Assembly: GCA_023261915.1 (NCBI GenBank)
Contig: JALRFT010000193.1
Location: 1 to 5,065 of the forward strand
DNA from: Acidimicrobiales bacterium
GTDB taxonomy: Bacteria; Actinomycetota; Acidimicrobiia; Acidimicrobiales; Acidimicrobilacustridaceae
Direction of reading: 5' to 3'
DNA length: 5,065 nt
Shown: in pieces, positions 1-5,065 of the stretch
Numbering within the stretch: position 1 is the stretch's first letter
Layout: the number at the start of each line of letters is the position of its first letter
Translations under genes and position numbers: made by a program
The notes under the pieces: model-generated
Told to the model about the DNA's origin: nothing
The model's database searches: none
Seen by the model: only the letters and a program-made list of their open reading frames with translations

Positions 1-149
1 AGCATCAACACATTCAACAACAGCTTCACCTGATTTTTGGGCAAGAGCACACGTGGCGCGTCGAAGATCAATTTGATCCGATCATCTTCAATAAAGCCGC
101 GCGCTACTTGTGCCGCATCGCCGAGATCAATCGATGCTCCAGCTGATCC
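1..149 (-). CDS. chpT: Histidine phosphotransferase ChpT, internal fragment (foreign tail of the contig)
   Basis: Read on the minus strand from base 149, this stretch is open for 49 codons with no stop and runs off the left end. It begins GSAGASIDLGDAAQVARGF and ends with PKNQVKLLLNVLM. ChpT proteins of Alphaproteobacteria have, as I remember the family, a GSAG..ID.GDA segment after the dimerisation helices and an LLPKN.VKLLLN segment starting a helix of the degenerate ATPase-like domain; both are here at the right spacing. ChpT relays phosphate from the CckA kinase to CtrA and CpdR in alphaproteobacterial cell-cycle control, in the cytoplasm. The first half (the phosphorylatable histidine helix) and the C-terminus are missing. 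Upstream of codon 149-147 the frame stays open, but the residues (TDTP) no longer resemble ChpT, which usually has FGAA there, so the join lies near 150. GC is about 50% by hand count against 60-70% next door. Actinobacteria lack ChpT, so this is not part of the neighbouring genome. Confidence 0.8.
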
Positions 150-166
150 CGGGGTGTCAGTAGAAC

Positions 167-1258
167 TCAGTCGCCACGAATCTGCGCCGAGGGGTCCACG
201 GCCGGCAGATCAGCCGGACCGAGTATCCCCGGCGGGGCGTCGCACACCCCGGGCACGGCGTTGACGAGACGATTAGCGGCCACGGCGTTGCCCCCACCAG
301 CAGCACCGGGCTCGTCGTGCTCGACACCATGCACGGTTACCTCCAGATGGGGGTTCCCGCTGATGACGACCTTGTGCTCACCACCAGGAGACATCGGTTG
401 AGGCCAGTGGGGGGCGCAGTCGGGATGGATGCGGGTGACATGCTCAATCACGAGCAAGGCGCGGCCCCCGACAGTGCCGGTCACCTCGAACCGGAAGGCG
501 CCCTGGGTTCCAGCGTCGAAACGACCCATCGATGCGACATCGGTATCCGTCTCGAGCGCCCAACGCTCCACCGTGACAGAAACGCTCTCGATCTCGAGTC
601 CGAGCAGTGTCGCCAGGTTGCGTAATGACGGCTCCCACACGAACCGCAGAGAACCGTCATGGAGCATGAGAGGCAACTCGTCGAGGGGGCGGCCGAACCC
701 GATCACGTTGCGCACGACGTCGGGCTGGTCGTACAGGCTGTAGTCGAAGAGTTCCTGAATCCGGATCTCGGTAACGTTGGCCGACACGGATGCCACGACG
801 GCTGGCAGGACATCGACCACCCAGCCGGGATCGATGCCCGAGATGAACACCGAGGAGCCTCCCGTGGTACATGCAGCGTTCACCCGCTCGGCAAGGCCGG
901 AAACGATGGTCGCCGGGTGGGCCAGGGCGTAGAACGACGTGCTGACGATGTTGGCACCGTGCCGGAGGCACCACTCAAGGTCGTCGAGTGCCGCGCCGGG
1001 GCGGGTGTCGGCGGTGGCCGTGTAGATCACGGCGTCGGCCCCGGGCACCACCGCACTGGCGTCATCAGTGGCGACGACCCCGAGTGGGGTGATCCCCGTC
1101 AGAGTCCCGGCATCAACCCCGACCTTGCTGGGGTCTGAAACCACCACGCCAACAAGATCCAGGTCCCGGTGTGCGGCCACGGCACGAATGGCGGGACGCC
1201 CCACGTTTCCCGTTCCCCACACGACGACCCGGCGACGGGTGTTGTCCGCTCCCCCCAT
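167..1258 (-). CDS. NAD(P)-dependent reductase, dihydrodipicolinate reductase / 2,4-diaminopentanoate dehydrogenase-like
   Basis: The 363-residue protein opens with a Rossmann fold: VVVWGTGNVGRPAIRAV (residues 11-27) carries the GxGxxG-type nucleotide-binding loop. A DapB-like N-terminal domain follows to about residue 130. Then come conserved-looking stretches STSFYALAHP (106-115) and GIDPGWVVDVLP (141-152), and a long C-terminal domain like that of 2,4-diaminopentanoate dehydrogenase. The tail NRLVNAVPGVCDAPPGILGPADLP is typical of how these proteins end, so the gene is complete. Actinobacteria carry many paralogues of this family, mostly of unknown substrate; they are cytoplasmic NAD(P)H-linked amino- or carbonyl-acting dehydrogenases, and true lysine-pathway DapB is shorter (about 250 residues). 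The frame is open further upstream to 1648, but I chose ATG 1258-1256. The family fold begins right after it, a -10-like box sits 6 bases upstream, and a longer start would run through the divergent promoter and the opposite gene. No Shine-Dalgarno sequence is visible, consistent with a leaderless mRNA. The stop lies only about 15 bases from the chimeric join. Confidence 0.85.
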   Translation of the reverse strand: MGGADNTRRRVVVWGTGNVGRPAIRAVAAHRDLDLVGVVVSDPSKVGVDAGTLTGITPLGVVATDDASAVVPGADAVIYTATADTRPGAALDDLEWCLRHGANIVSTSFYALAHPATIVSGLAERVNAACTTGGSSVFISGIDPGWVVDVLPAVVASVSANVTEIRIQELFDYSLYDQPDVVRNVIGFGRPLDELPLMLHDGSLRFVWEPSLRNLATLLGLEIESVSVTVERWALETDTDVASMGRFDAGTQGAFRFEVTGTVGGRALLVIEHVTRIHPDCAPHWPQPMSPGGEHKVVISGNPHLEVTVHGVEHDEPGAAGGGNAVAANRLVNAVPGVCDAPPGILGPADLPAVDPSAQIRGD

Positions 1259-1264
1259 GGGCGA

Positions 1265-1270
1265 ACGGTA
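1265..1270 (-). promoter_or_regulatory. Possible -10 box for a leaderless transcript of the reductase gene
   Basis: On the minus strand the hexamer TACCGT (TAnnnT form) lies six bases before ATG 1258-1256. RNA polymerase would then start at or next to the A of the start codon. This matches the spacing at 4074-4079 and agrees with the absence of a ribosome-binding site. No clear -35 box is visible. The inference is modest because TAnnnT hexamers are common. Confidence 0.4.
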
Positions 1271-1296
1271 CCCGGGTGCAGCCGGGCACGCTCCGT

Positions 1297-1302
1297 TAGG
1301 CT
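1297..1302 (+). promoter_or_regulatory. -10 box TAGGCT, probable promoter of the ybjQ-like/P450/glycosyltransferase run
   Basis: TAGGCT, preceded by CGT, sits in the 82-bp divergent gap between the reductase and the YbjQ-like gene. This is a common form of the actinobacterial housekeeping -10 element. Transcription would begin near 1308-1310, leaving a leader of about 32 bases that includes the AGGAG ribosome-binding site. I see no good TTGACA-like -35 at 16-19 bases spacing, which is usual in high-GC Actinobacteria. Confidence 0.5.
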
Positions 1303-1328
1303 CCTCACGTCTTTCAAACCCCCGACGC

Positions 1329-1333
1329 AGGAG
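1329..1333 (+). promoter_or_regulatory. Shine-Dalgarno site AGGAG of the YbjQ-like gene
   Basis: AGGAG is followed by seven bases and then ATG at 1341. This strong, well-spaced site fixes the start inside a frame that is open far upstream (back to 1068). Confidence 0.85.
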
Positions 1334-1340
1334 ACGAACC

Positions 1341-1694
1341 ATGGCCGCCGACGATCGTGCCCCAGTAACCCCCTTGGCCATCCCGGTCAGCACCACCTTT
1401 GAGATCAACGGCCAGCAGGGAACGGTGCTCGGGCCATGTTTCGGGGTCATCGCCCGCTCCATGGGCTTCACTCGCTCAATGGTGGGTGGGGTCAAAGCTC
1501 TCAAGCGCGGCAACATCACCGAGTACTCCGCCACCCTTGAAGAAGGCCGGCGCGAAGCGGTGGAACGAATGGTCAACCACGCCGTAGCCATGGGCGCCAC
1601 CGCGGTCACCGGGGTCCGCTTCGACTCCAGTGACATTGCCGAAGGCATCGTGGAAATCGTGGCTTACGGCACTGCGGTCACACTCCAGCCTTGA
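1341..1694 (+). CDS. YbjQ/UPF0145 family small protein
   Basis: The protein has 117 residues. After a short extension (about residues 1-15) it shows the YbjQ pattern: strand TTFEINGQQGTVLGPCFGVI, then a segment ending VGGVKALKRGNITEYS, a helix EEGRREAVERMVNHAVAMGA, then TAVTGVRFDSS and EIVAYGTAVTL. This matches the order of conserved blocks in E. coli YbjQ (a cysteine after the first strand, VGG, a long helix with A.ALGA-type end, AV.G, and GTAV). Family members are small soluble proteins that form ring-like oligomers and are described as possible metal-binding proteins; their cellular role is not settled. The usual length is about 105 residues, so the N-terminus is about ten residues longer here. 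The start is fixed by AGGAG seven bases upstream. The stop overlaps the possible start of the P450 gene, so the two are probably co-transcribed. The pairing does not reveal a shared function. Confidence 0.85.
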   Translation: MAADDRAPVTPLAIPVSTTFEINGQQGTVLGPCFGVIARSMGFTRSMVGGVKALKRGNITEYSATLEEGRREAVERMVNHAVAMGATAVTGVRFDSSDIAEGIVEIVAYGTAVTLQP

Positions 1695-2917
1695 ACGTGA
1701 CCGAAAGAGACGATCCCGTGGATGGCCGTCACCACGAACCGCTCACCGAGCAGCTCGCCGATGATGCGTTTCCTCACGACGACCCGTTCCCGCTCTATGA
1801 AGCTCTGCGGGCTGCCGGACCACTCGTGTGGAATGCCACCGGGGGGTACTGGGTGGCGTCACGCCACGCTGAGGTCACCGCAGTCGGTGCCGACGCCACC
1901 CGATTCTGTTCCGGCCGCGGCATCCTGACATTTGAAATCGGAGTTGACTACCCGAGTCCGCCCACGATGATGCACACCGACCCCCCGGCGCACACCCGTT
2001 ACCGCTCACTGGTGCAACCGGCCTTCGGTCGACGAGTAGTCCGGGCGCTCGAACCGACCATCCGCGCTGCCGCCGCCCGACTCATCGCCCAAGTCCGCAC
2101 CAATGAGTCCATTGACATCGTCACTGACCTCGCTGCCATCCTGCCGGTGCAGGTCATTGGCATGATCCTCGGCATTCCCGAAGCGGAATGGGATCGGGTG
2201 TGGGCGTGGTCGGAAGCAAGCATCCCGGGTACCGACACCTGGTCCGATCCGGAACGACGCAACGCCCTTCGGGCTGAGATGACAGCAGAGCTCGCCGAGC
2301 TGGTGGCCTCAGCGAGGCTCGCCCCCCGCCACGATGTGATCTCCCAATTGGTGCACGAGGACCTTGACGGTGACCGGCTCAGTGACGACGAACTCGCCAT
2401 GTTCCTCAATCAATTGCTGGTGGCAGGAAACGAAACCACGCGCAACGCCATCTCGGGGGGTCTCGTCGCCTTCAGCGAGCACCCCGGCGAATGGGGGCGG
2501 CTCGTGGAGGACCGGGCCCGCGTTGACACGGCCACCGATGAGATCCTGCGATGGACCACGCCGGTGATCGCGTTCATGCGCACGGCGACCGTCGACACGG
2601 TCGTTGGCGGGGTGCCCGTCGCCGCCGGAGATCCCGTGCTGATGCTCTATGCCTCGGCGAATCGGGATGAGGACGAGTTCGGTTCCGATGCCGGCACATT
2701 CCGCATCGACCGTTCCCCCAACCACCACGTGGCCTTCGGATTCGGTCCGCACTTCTGTCTCGGTGCGGCCCTCGCCCGGCTCGAAATCGCCGCCACCCTT
2801 GATGCCCTCATTGACGCCGGAGTCACCACCATCGACGCGGTCGGGCCGGTTCAGCGCTCCCGTTCCACCATCATCGCCGGGGTCACCAACGCCCCCCTCG
2901 TGCTCCGCACCCGCTGA
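1691..2917 (+). CDS. Cytochrome P450 (soluble bacterial class, CYP125/CYP142-like style)
   Basis: A full-length P450 of 408 residues with no signal or membrane anchor. Visible landmarks are the C-helix HTRYR (101-105, HxxxR heme-propionate contact), I-helix oxygen-activation motif AGNETT (245-250), K-helix ExxR (E284, R287) and heme-ligand loop FGFGPHFCLG with C356 as the axial thiolate. All catalytic residues are present. AGNETTRN and GFGPHFCLGA resemble actinobacterial P450s acting on sterol side chains or fatty acids (CYP125/142/124 group); substrate is a guess. It would insert one oxygen atom into a C-H bond using electrons from a ferredoxin, but no ferredoxin or reductase gene is in the window. 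The longest reading starts at TTG 1691, whose TTGA overlaps the TGA of the upstream gene, suggesting translational coupling. GTG at 1697 or GTG at 1718 (weak GAAAGAG upstream) are alternatives and would lose 2 or 9 residues without touching any motif. The next gene follows after 11 bases. Confidence 0.95.
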   Translation: MNVTERDDPVDGRHHEPLTEQLADDAFPHDDPFPLYEALRAAGPLVWNATGGYWVASRHAEVTAVGADATRFCSGRGILTFEIGVDYPSPPTMMHTDPPAHTRYRSLVQPAFGRRVVRALEPTIRAAAARLIAQVRTNESIDIVTDLAAILPVQVIGMILGIPEAEWDRVWAWSEASIPGTDTWSDPERRNALRAEMTAELAELVASARLAPRHDVISQLVHEDLDGDRLSDDELAMFLNQLLVAGNETTRNAISGGLVAFSEHPGEWGRLVEDRARVDTATDEILRWTTPVIAFMRTATVDTVVGGVPVAAGDPVLMLYASANRDEDEFGSDAGTFRIDRSPNHHVAFGFGPHFCLGAALARLEIAATLDALIDAGVTTIDAVGPVQRSRSTIIAGVTNAPLVLRTR

Positions 2918-2920
2918 GGA
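2916..2920 (+). promoter_or_regulatory. Shine-Dalgarno site GAGGA of the glycosyltransferase gene
   Basis: GAGGA overlaps the P450 stop codon (TGA, 2915-2917) and is followed by eight bases to GTG 2929. It supports this start and tight coupling of the two genes. Confidence 0.75.
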
Positions 2921-2928
2921 TCGCCGAC

Positions 2929-4044
2929 GTGCGCATCACCTGGATCGGGCCGGTGCCACCGCAACGGGGCGGAATCGCCCAGCATGGCGCACGACTCATT
3001 GAGGCCATGGTGGCAGCTGGCCACGAAGTCCATGTCGAGGGCTGGGCTTCCCCCTACCCCCGCAGGCTCTACCCCGGGGACCAACTCGACCTCGAGCCTC
3101 CTGGCCCGGCCACCGGCCGTCCCGACCACCTTGTGGGCACCGCGGGTATTCGGCGATCACTGCGATGGTGGAATCCGTTCACGTGGTGGGCGGCCGGGCG
3201 ACGCGCCCGATCGTCGGATCTCATCGTGTTTCCGTGGTGGTCAACCGTACAGGGCCCCGCCATGCGCACCGTTCTCGCCGCAGCGGGCCGTCGGCCCGAG
3301 GTGGCAGTCATGGTGCACAACGTCGTCCCTCATGAGCGGCACCGGGGGGACCTCAGGCTCACCAAGGCGGTACTACGCCACGGTGACCGGGCGGTGGTCC
3401 ACACCAGCCCTCTGGCCCACGAGCTCGGCGCTCTCCTCCCCGACCTCCCCATCACCACCGTCCCTCACCCACCAAATGTGATTGTGGCCCAGCACGAACT
3501 TCCTTCGGGCCCCCCGTGGCAACTGCTCGTGTTCGGCCATGTTCGTGACTACAAGGGTCTCGATCTGGCGCTGGAGACGGTCGCCGAGTTACGCCGGCGC
3601 CAGGTGCCCGTGGAGTTGACCGTTGCCGGCCAGTTCTGGGGGCCAGTCGACGAGTGGCAGGAACTAGTCGAAGTGTCAGGCTTGGGTGGAGCGGTGACGC
3701 TGAGGCCCGGCTATGTGGATGATGCCGACCTTGATGAGCTCTTCGCCAGCCATCACCTTGTCCTCTCTCCCTACCGAGCAGCCACTACCTCGGGAGTGAT
3801 CCCGCTCGCTGCCAGTGCCGGACGGGCCAGTGTCGTCACCCCGGTAGGTGGGCTCGTTGAGCAGGTCCGCGATGGCATCGACGGTACGGTGGCCACGACA
3901 GTCACCGCCCAAGGGGTCGCTGATGCAGTGGAACGGGCATTGGGGTCGCTCACGTCGCTCGCTCAGTCAGCCGGATCGATCCCGACCGGGTGGAGTGAGG
4001 TGGCTCAGGCCACGACCGGCATGGCAAGCCAACAACCGGCCTGA
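2929..4044 (+). CDS. Glycosyltransferase family 4-like protein (GT-B fold)
   Basis: The product has 371 residues and is a cytoplasmic or membrane-associated sugar transferase using a nucleotide sugar. The N-terminal domain opens with MRITWIGPVPPQRGGIAQHG, whose GGIAQH loop (14-19) is the glycine-rich turn near the donor site. RWWNPFTWW (79-87) and DLIVFPWW (97-104) are typical of one GT4 subgroup. VHNVVPHE (129-136) ends the first domain core. The C-terminal domain begins with LLVFGHVRDYKGLDLAL (199-215), the usual GT4 entry strand with an R..KG motif. Donor-binding SPYRAATTSGVIPLA (280-294) follows, then VTPVGGLVEQV (303-313). The subgroup often has A-T-x-S-G-V in place of the classic Glu in E(x7)E, so this is not a defect. 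The GTG start is supported by GAGGA eight bases upstream. The gene is probably in one operon with the P450. The acceptor and sugar cannot be told; cell-surface polysaccharide, glycolipid or a hydroxylated small molecule are all possible. Confidence 0.9.
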   Translation: MRITWIGPVPPQRGGIAQHGARLIEAMVAAGHEVHVEGWASPYPRRLYPGDQLDLEPPGPATGRPDHLVGTAGIRRSLRWWNPFTWWAAGRRARSSDLIVFPWWSTVQGPAMRTVLAAAGRRPEVAVMVHNVVPHERHRGDLRLTKAVLRHGDRAVVHTSPLAHELGALLPDLPITTVPHPPNVIVAQHELPSGPPWQLLVFGHVRDYKGLDLALETVAELRRRQVPVELTVAGQFWGPVDEWQELVEVSGLGGAVTLRPGYVDDADLDELFASHHLVLSPYRAATTSGVIPLAASAGRASVVTPVGGLVEQVRDGIDGTVATTVTAQGVADAVERALGSLTSLAQSAGSIPTGWSEVAQATTGMASQQPA

Positions 4045-4073
4045 GATCAGAGATCACAATCGGCACCAGTCGC

Positions 4074-4079
4074 TAGGGT
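4074..4079 (+). promoter_or_regulatory. -10 box TAGGGT, probable leaderless promoter of the membrane-protein gene
   Basis: TAGGGT ends six bases before GTG 4086-4088, placing the transcription start at or beside the first base of the start codon. There is no Shine-Dalgarno sequence upstream of this GTG. The 41-bp gap is therefore best read as an independent leaderless promoter. A perfect tandem repeat of GAGATCA (4043-4049 and 4050-4056), overlapping the glycosyltransferase stop, lies where a -35 or operator could be; it may be chance. Confidence 0.55.
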
Positions 4080-4085
4080 TCTTGG

Positions 4086-4918
4086 GTGGACCTCGTTGCT
4101 GAGAACCGTCGCCCCGCAATGACCTCCACCGAGCGGCGAACCGTCGCCCTCATCCTCGTCCTGATGGCGATTCTCAGTTTCTGGCTGGCCTCGAACCGAA
4201 CCTTCGATCCCGTCTACATCCAGCCCGATGAGCCCTTCAACACGGACTTCTACCGGCAACAGGCCATTTCCATGCTGAATGGGCGTCTCGATGTCCCCTA
4301 CAACCAGTTTCAGTTCACCGAGTGCTTCTTCCGGGAGAGCCGGTGCTACGGGTACTTCGGGTTGGTACCAAGCATCCTGAGACTTCCGGGGTTTGTTCTC
4401 ACCGGCTCGACTGACTTCAACCCCAGTCCGCTCATCATCGCTGCAGGGGTCACGATCGCCCTCTGGGCGGCCATTGATCTCGCACTGGGCATCGCCGGTG
4501 CTGACCCCCGCGACCAACGTCTCAACGCCGCCAGCCGTATGCGGCTCATCGTCTACACCGCCCTGCTACTCGGTCCCGGGGGGCTCCTCGTCTTCCTGTC
4601 GCAGGCGAAGATCTACTACGAGGCCGAAGTACTCATGATCGCAGCGCTCCTCGTGAGCTTCTGTCTGGTACTCCGTTGGATCCTCCACCGTCAGCCGAGC
4701 CACCTGCTGCTGGCCCTTCTCGCCGGCGTGGTGGCGACCAATTCCCGACCCGCAGCGTTGCTTCCACTCATCGTGCTCGGCGGCGGCGTCGTACTCATTG
4801 CCTTGCGAAGGCGCACGGAGAGGACTCGCAATGAGGTCATCCTCGGGGCGGGTCTTGCAGCGGTGCCGACGGTGAGCGCCCTCGGGGTCTTCTGGCTCAA
4901 GCTGCGGACACTCACCCC
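4086..4918 (+). CDS. Polytopic membrane protein, GT-C-like glycosyltransferase, 3'-truncated
   Basis: About 277 native residues remain. A hydrophobic segment at 19-36 is followed by a first extracytoplasmic loop with PDEPFNTDFYRQQA (47-60), then AISMLNGRLDVP and GYFGLVPSILRLPG. Acidic residues in the first loop (D48, E49, D54) are typical of GT-C enzymes such as the GT39/GT87-like groups, which use polyprenyl-phosphate sugars at the outer face. Further likely membrane segments are at about 115-137, 153-172, 180-200, 205-222, 223-240 and 251-272. ATNSRPAALLPL (217-228) resembles a loop often seen in these proteins. Family members are usually 450-700 residues, so roughly half is missing. The start is GTG 4086 on the leaderless promoter; ATG 4119 is an alternative without a ribosome-binding site. 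The frame stays open to a TGA at 4974-4976, but residues after about 277 are encoded by foreign low-GC sequence and are not part of the real protein. With the preceding glycosyltransferase it suggests glycan or glycolipid assembly. Confidence 0.7.
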
Positions 4919-5065
4919 ATCTCTTGAGCAAAATACTCTTGCGCTGCTTCTTAGATCTAGTCATAGTAGCTTCTGAGGATGTCAACTTCCGCTTTGCACA
5001 AGCAGAGGAACCTCTCTTCATATTCTTGCATGAGAACTTTAAAGTTTGTGACCTGGCTTTCAACT
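4919..5065. other. Foreign low-GC tail of the contig, source unknown
   Basis: From about 4919 GC falls to about 41% (hand count), and codons in the membrane-protein frame switch abruptly from G/C-ending to TCT, CTT, AAT, ACT, CTT. The hydrophobic membrane-protein pattern stops, and an in-frame TGA appears at 4974-4976. A different plus frame is open from about 4915 to the end, and one minus frame gives a plausible protein end. The exact join cannot be placed to better than about ten bases. The tail is about 147 bases long, close to the length of the foreign left tail. I do not recognise its origin; a eukaryotic or low-GC source is possible. Confidence 0.75.
4957..5064 (-). CDS. Possible C-terminal fragment of an unknown protein in the foreign tail
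   Basis: Read leftwards from 5064, the frame is open for 35 codons and ends at TAG (4959-4957). The peptide includes FKVLMQEYEERFLCLCKAE and ends DILRSYYD. It is rich in charged helix-forming residues and looks like the end of a helical protein. I do not recognise a family. The opposite plus frame is also open over the same bases, so coding on this strand is only a guess from composition. It has no functional link to the rest of the window. Confidence 0.3.
   Translation of the reverse strand, partial: VESQVTNFKVLMQEYEERFLCLCKAEVDILRSYYD

Noticed and set aside
3..146. Plus-strand open frame in the left tail (includes FGQEHTWRVEDQFD)
   Set aside because: It looks protein-like at first, but the minus-strand frame over the same bases matches ChpT in two conserved blocks, so this is its shadow.
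659..1138. 159-residue plus-strand open frame inside the reductase region
   Set aside because: It is antisense to the reductase, rich in G/R/H/V as expected for shadow frames in high-GC DNA, and has no recognisable domain.
1269..1291. CCCGGG/GCCGGGC-rich palindromic stretch in the divergent gap as an operator or terminator
   Set aside because: The short GC-rich palindromes are expected by chance at this composition. There is no U-run, and spacing does not match a convincing dimer-binding site.
1068..1340. Upstream extension of the YbjQ-like frame to 208 residues
   Set aside because: The added residues are arginine/proline-rich shadow sequence opposite the reductase gene, and AGGAG before ATG 1341 clearly sets the start.
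1259..1648. N-terminal extension of the minus-strand reductase to a 493-residue protein
   Set aside because: The extra 130 residues are antisense to the well-supported YbjQ-like gene and show no domain pattern. The Rossmann fold begins right after ATG 1258, and the extension would cross the divergent promoter.
150..4918. Horizontal transfer or a mobile element explaining the foreign ends
   Set aside because: No transposase, integrase, inverted or direct repeats or tRNA gene lies at either boundary, and the short equal-length tails fit a contig artefact better.
4566..5063. 165-residue minus-strand open frame across the right join
   Set aside because: It spans the chimeric boundary and is antisense to the membrane-protein gene; its composition is basic and low-complexity, typical of a shadow frame.

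Overview
The window is a short, mostly high-GC piece of bacterial DNA. The central part (about 150-4918) looks like one actinobacterial chromosome segment. GC is mostly 60-70% with strong G/C at third codon positions. Two of the start codons are GTG or TTG, and there are TAnnnT -10 boxes of the kind seen in Actinobacteria, two of them placed exactly for leaderless starts. An acidimicrobial or similar environmental actinobacterium fits best, but that is an inference from style and gene content.

Central layout: a minus-strand NAD(P)-dependent reductase of the dihydrodipicolinate reductase / 2,4-diaminopentanoate dehydrogenase-like family (167-1258) is read away from an 82-bp divergent promoter region. 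On the other side is a plus-strand run. It holds a YbjQ/UPF0145-family small protein (1341-1694), a soluble cytochrome P450 whose start overlaps the previous stop (1691-2917), and a GT-B fold glycosyltransferase 11 bp further on (2929-4044). After a 41-bp gap with its own leaderless-type promoter comes a polytopic membrane protein resembling GT-C glycosyltransferases (from 4086), which is cut off at the right end. The P450 and two glycosyltransferase-like genes suggest oxidation and glycosylation of a lipid or cell-surface molecule, but no substrate can be read from the sequence.

The two ends do not belong to this genome. Bases 1 to about 150 have about 50% GC and encode, on the minus strand, a clear internal piece of the alphaproteobacterial histidine phosphotransferase ChpT. 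Bases from about 4919 to 5065 drop to about 41% GC, break the codon usage of the membrane-protein gene, and bring in an unrelated sequence. Both foreign tails are about 147-150 bases long, close to one short sequencing read. I therefore read them as chimeric extensions of the contig (assembly or amplification artefacts), not as horizontal transfer.

I see no RNA genes, CRISPR array, insertion sequence or convincing new defence or mobile system. The central genes are recognisable families. The most useful observations are the chimeric ends and the leaderless promoter arrangement.
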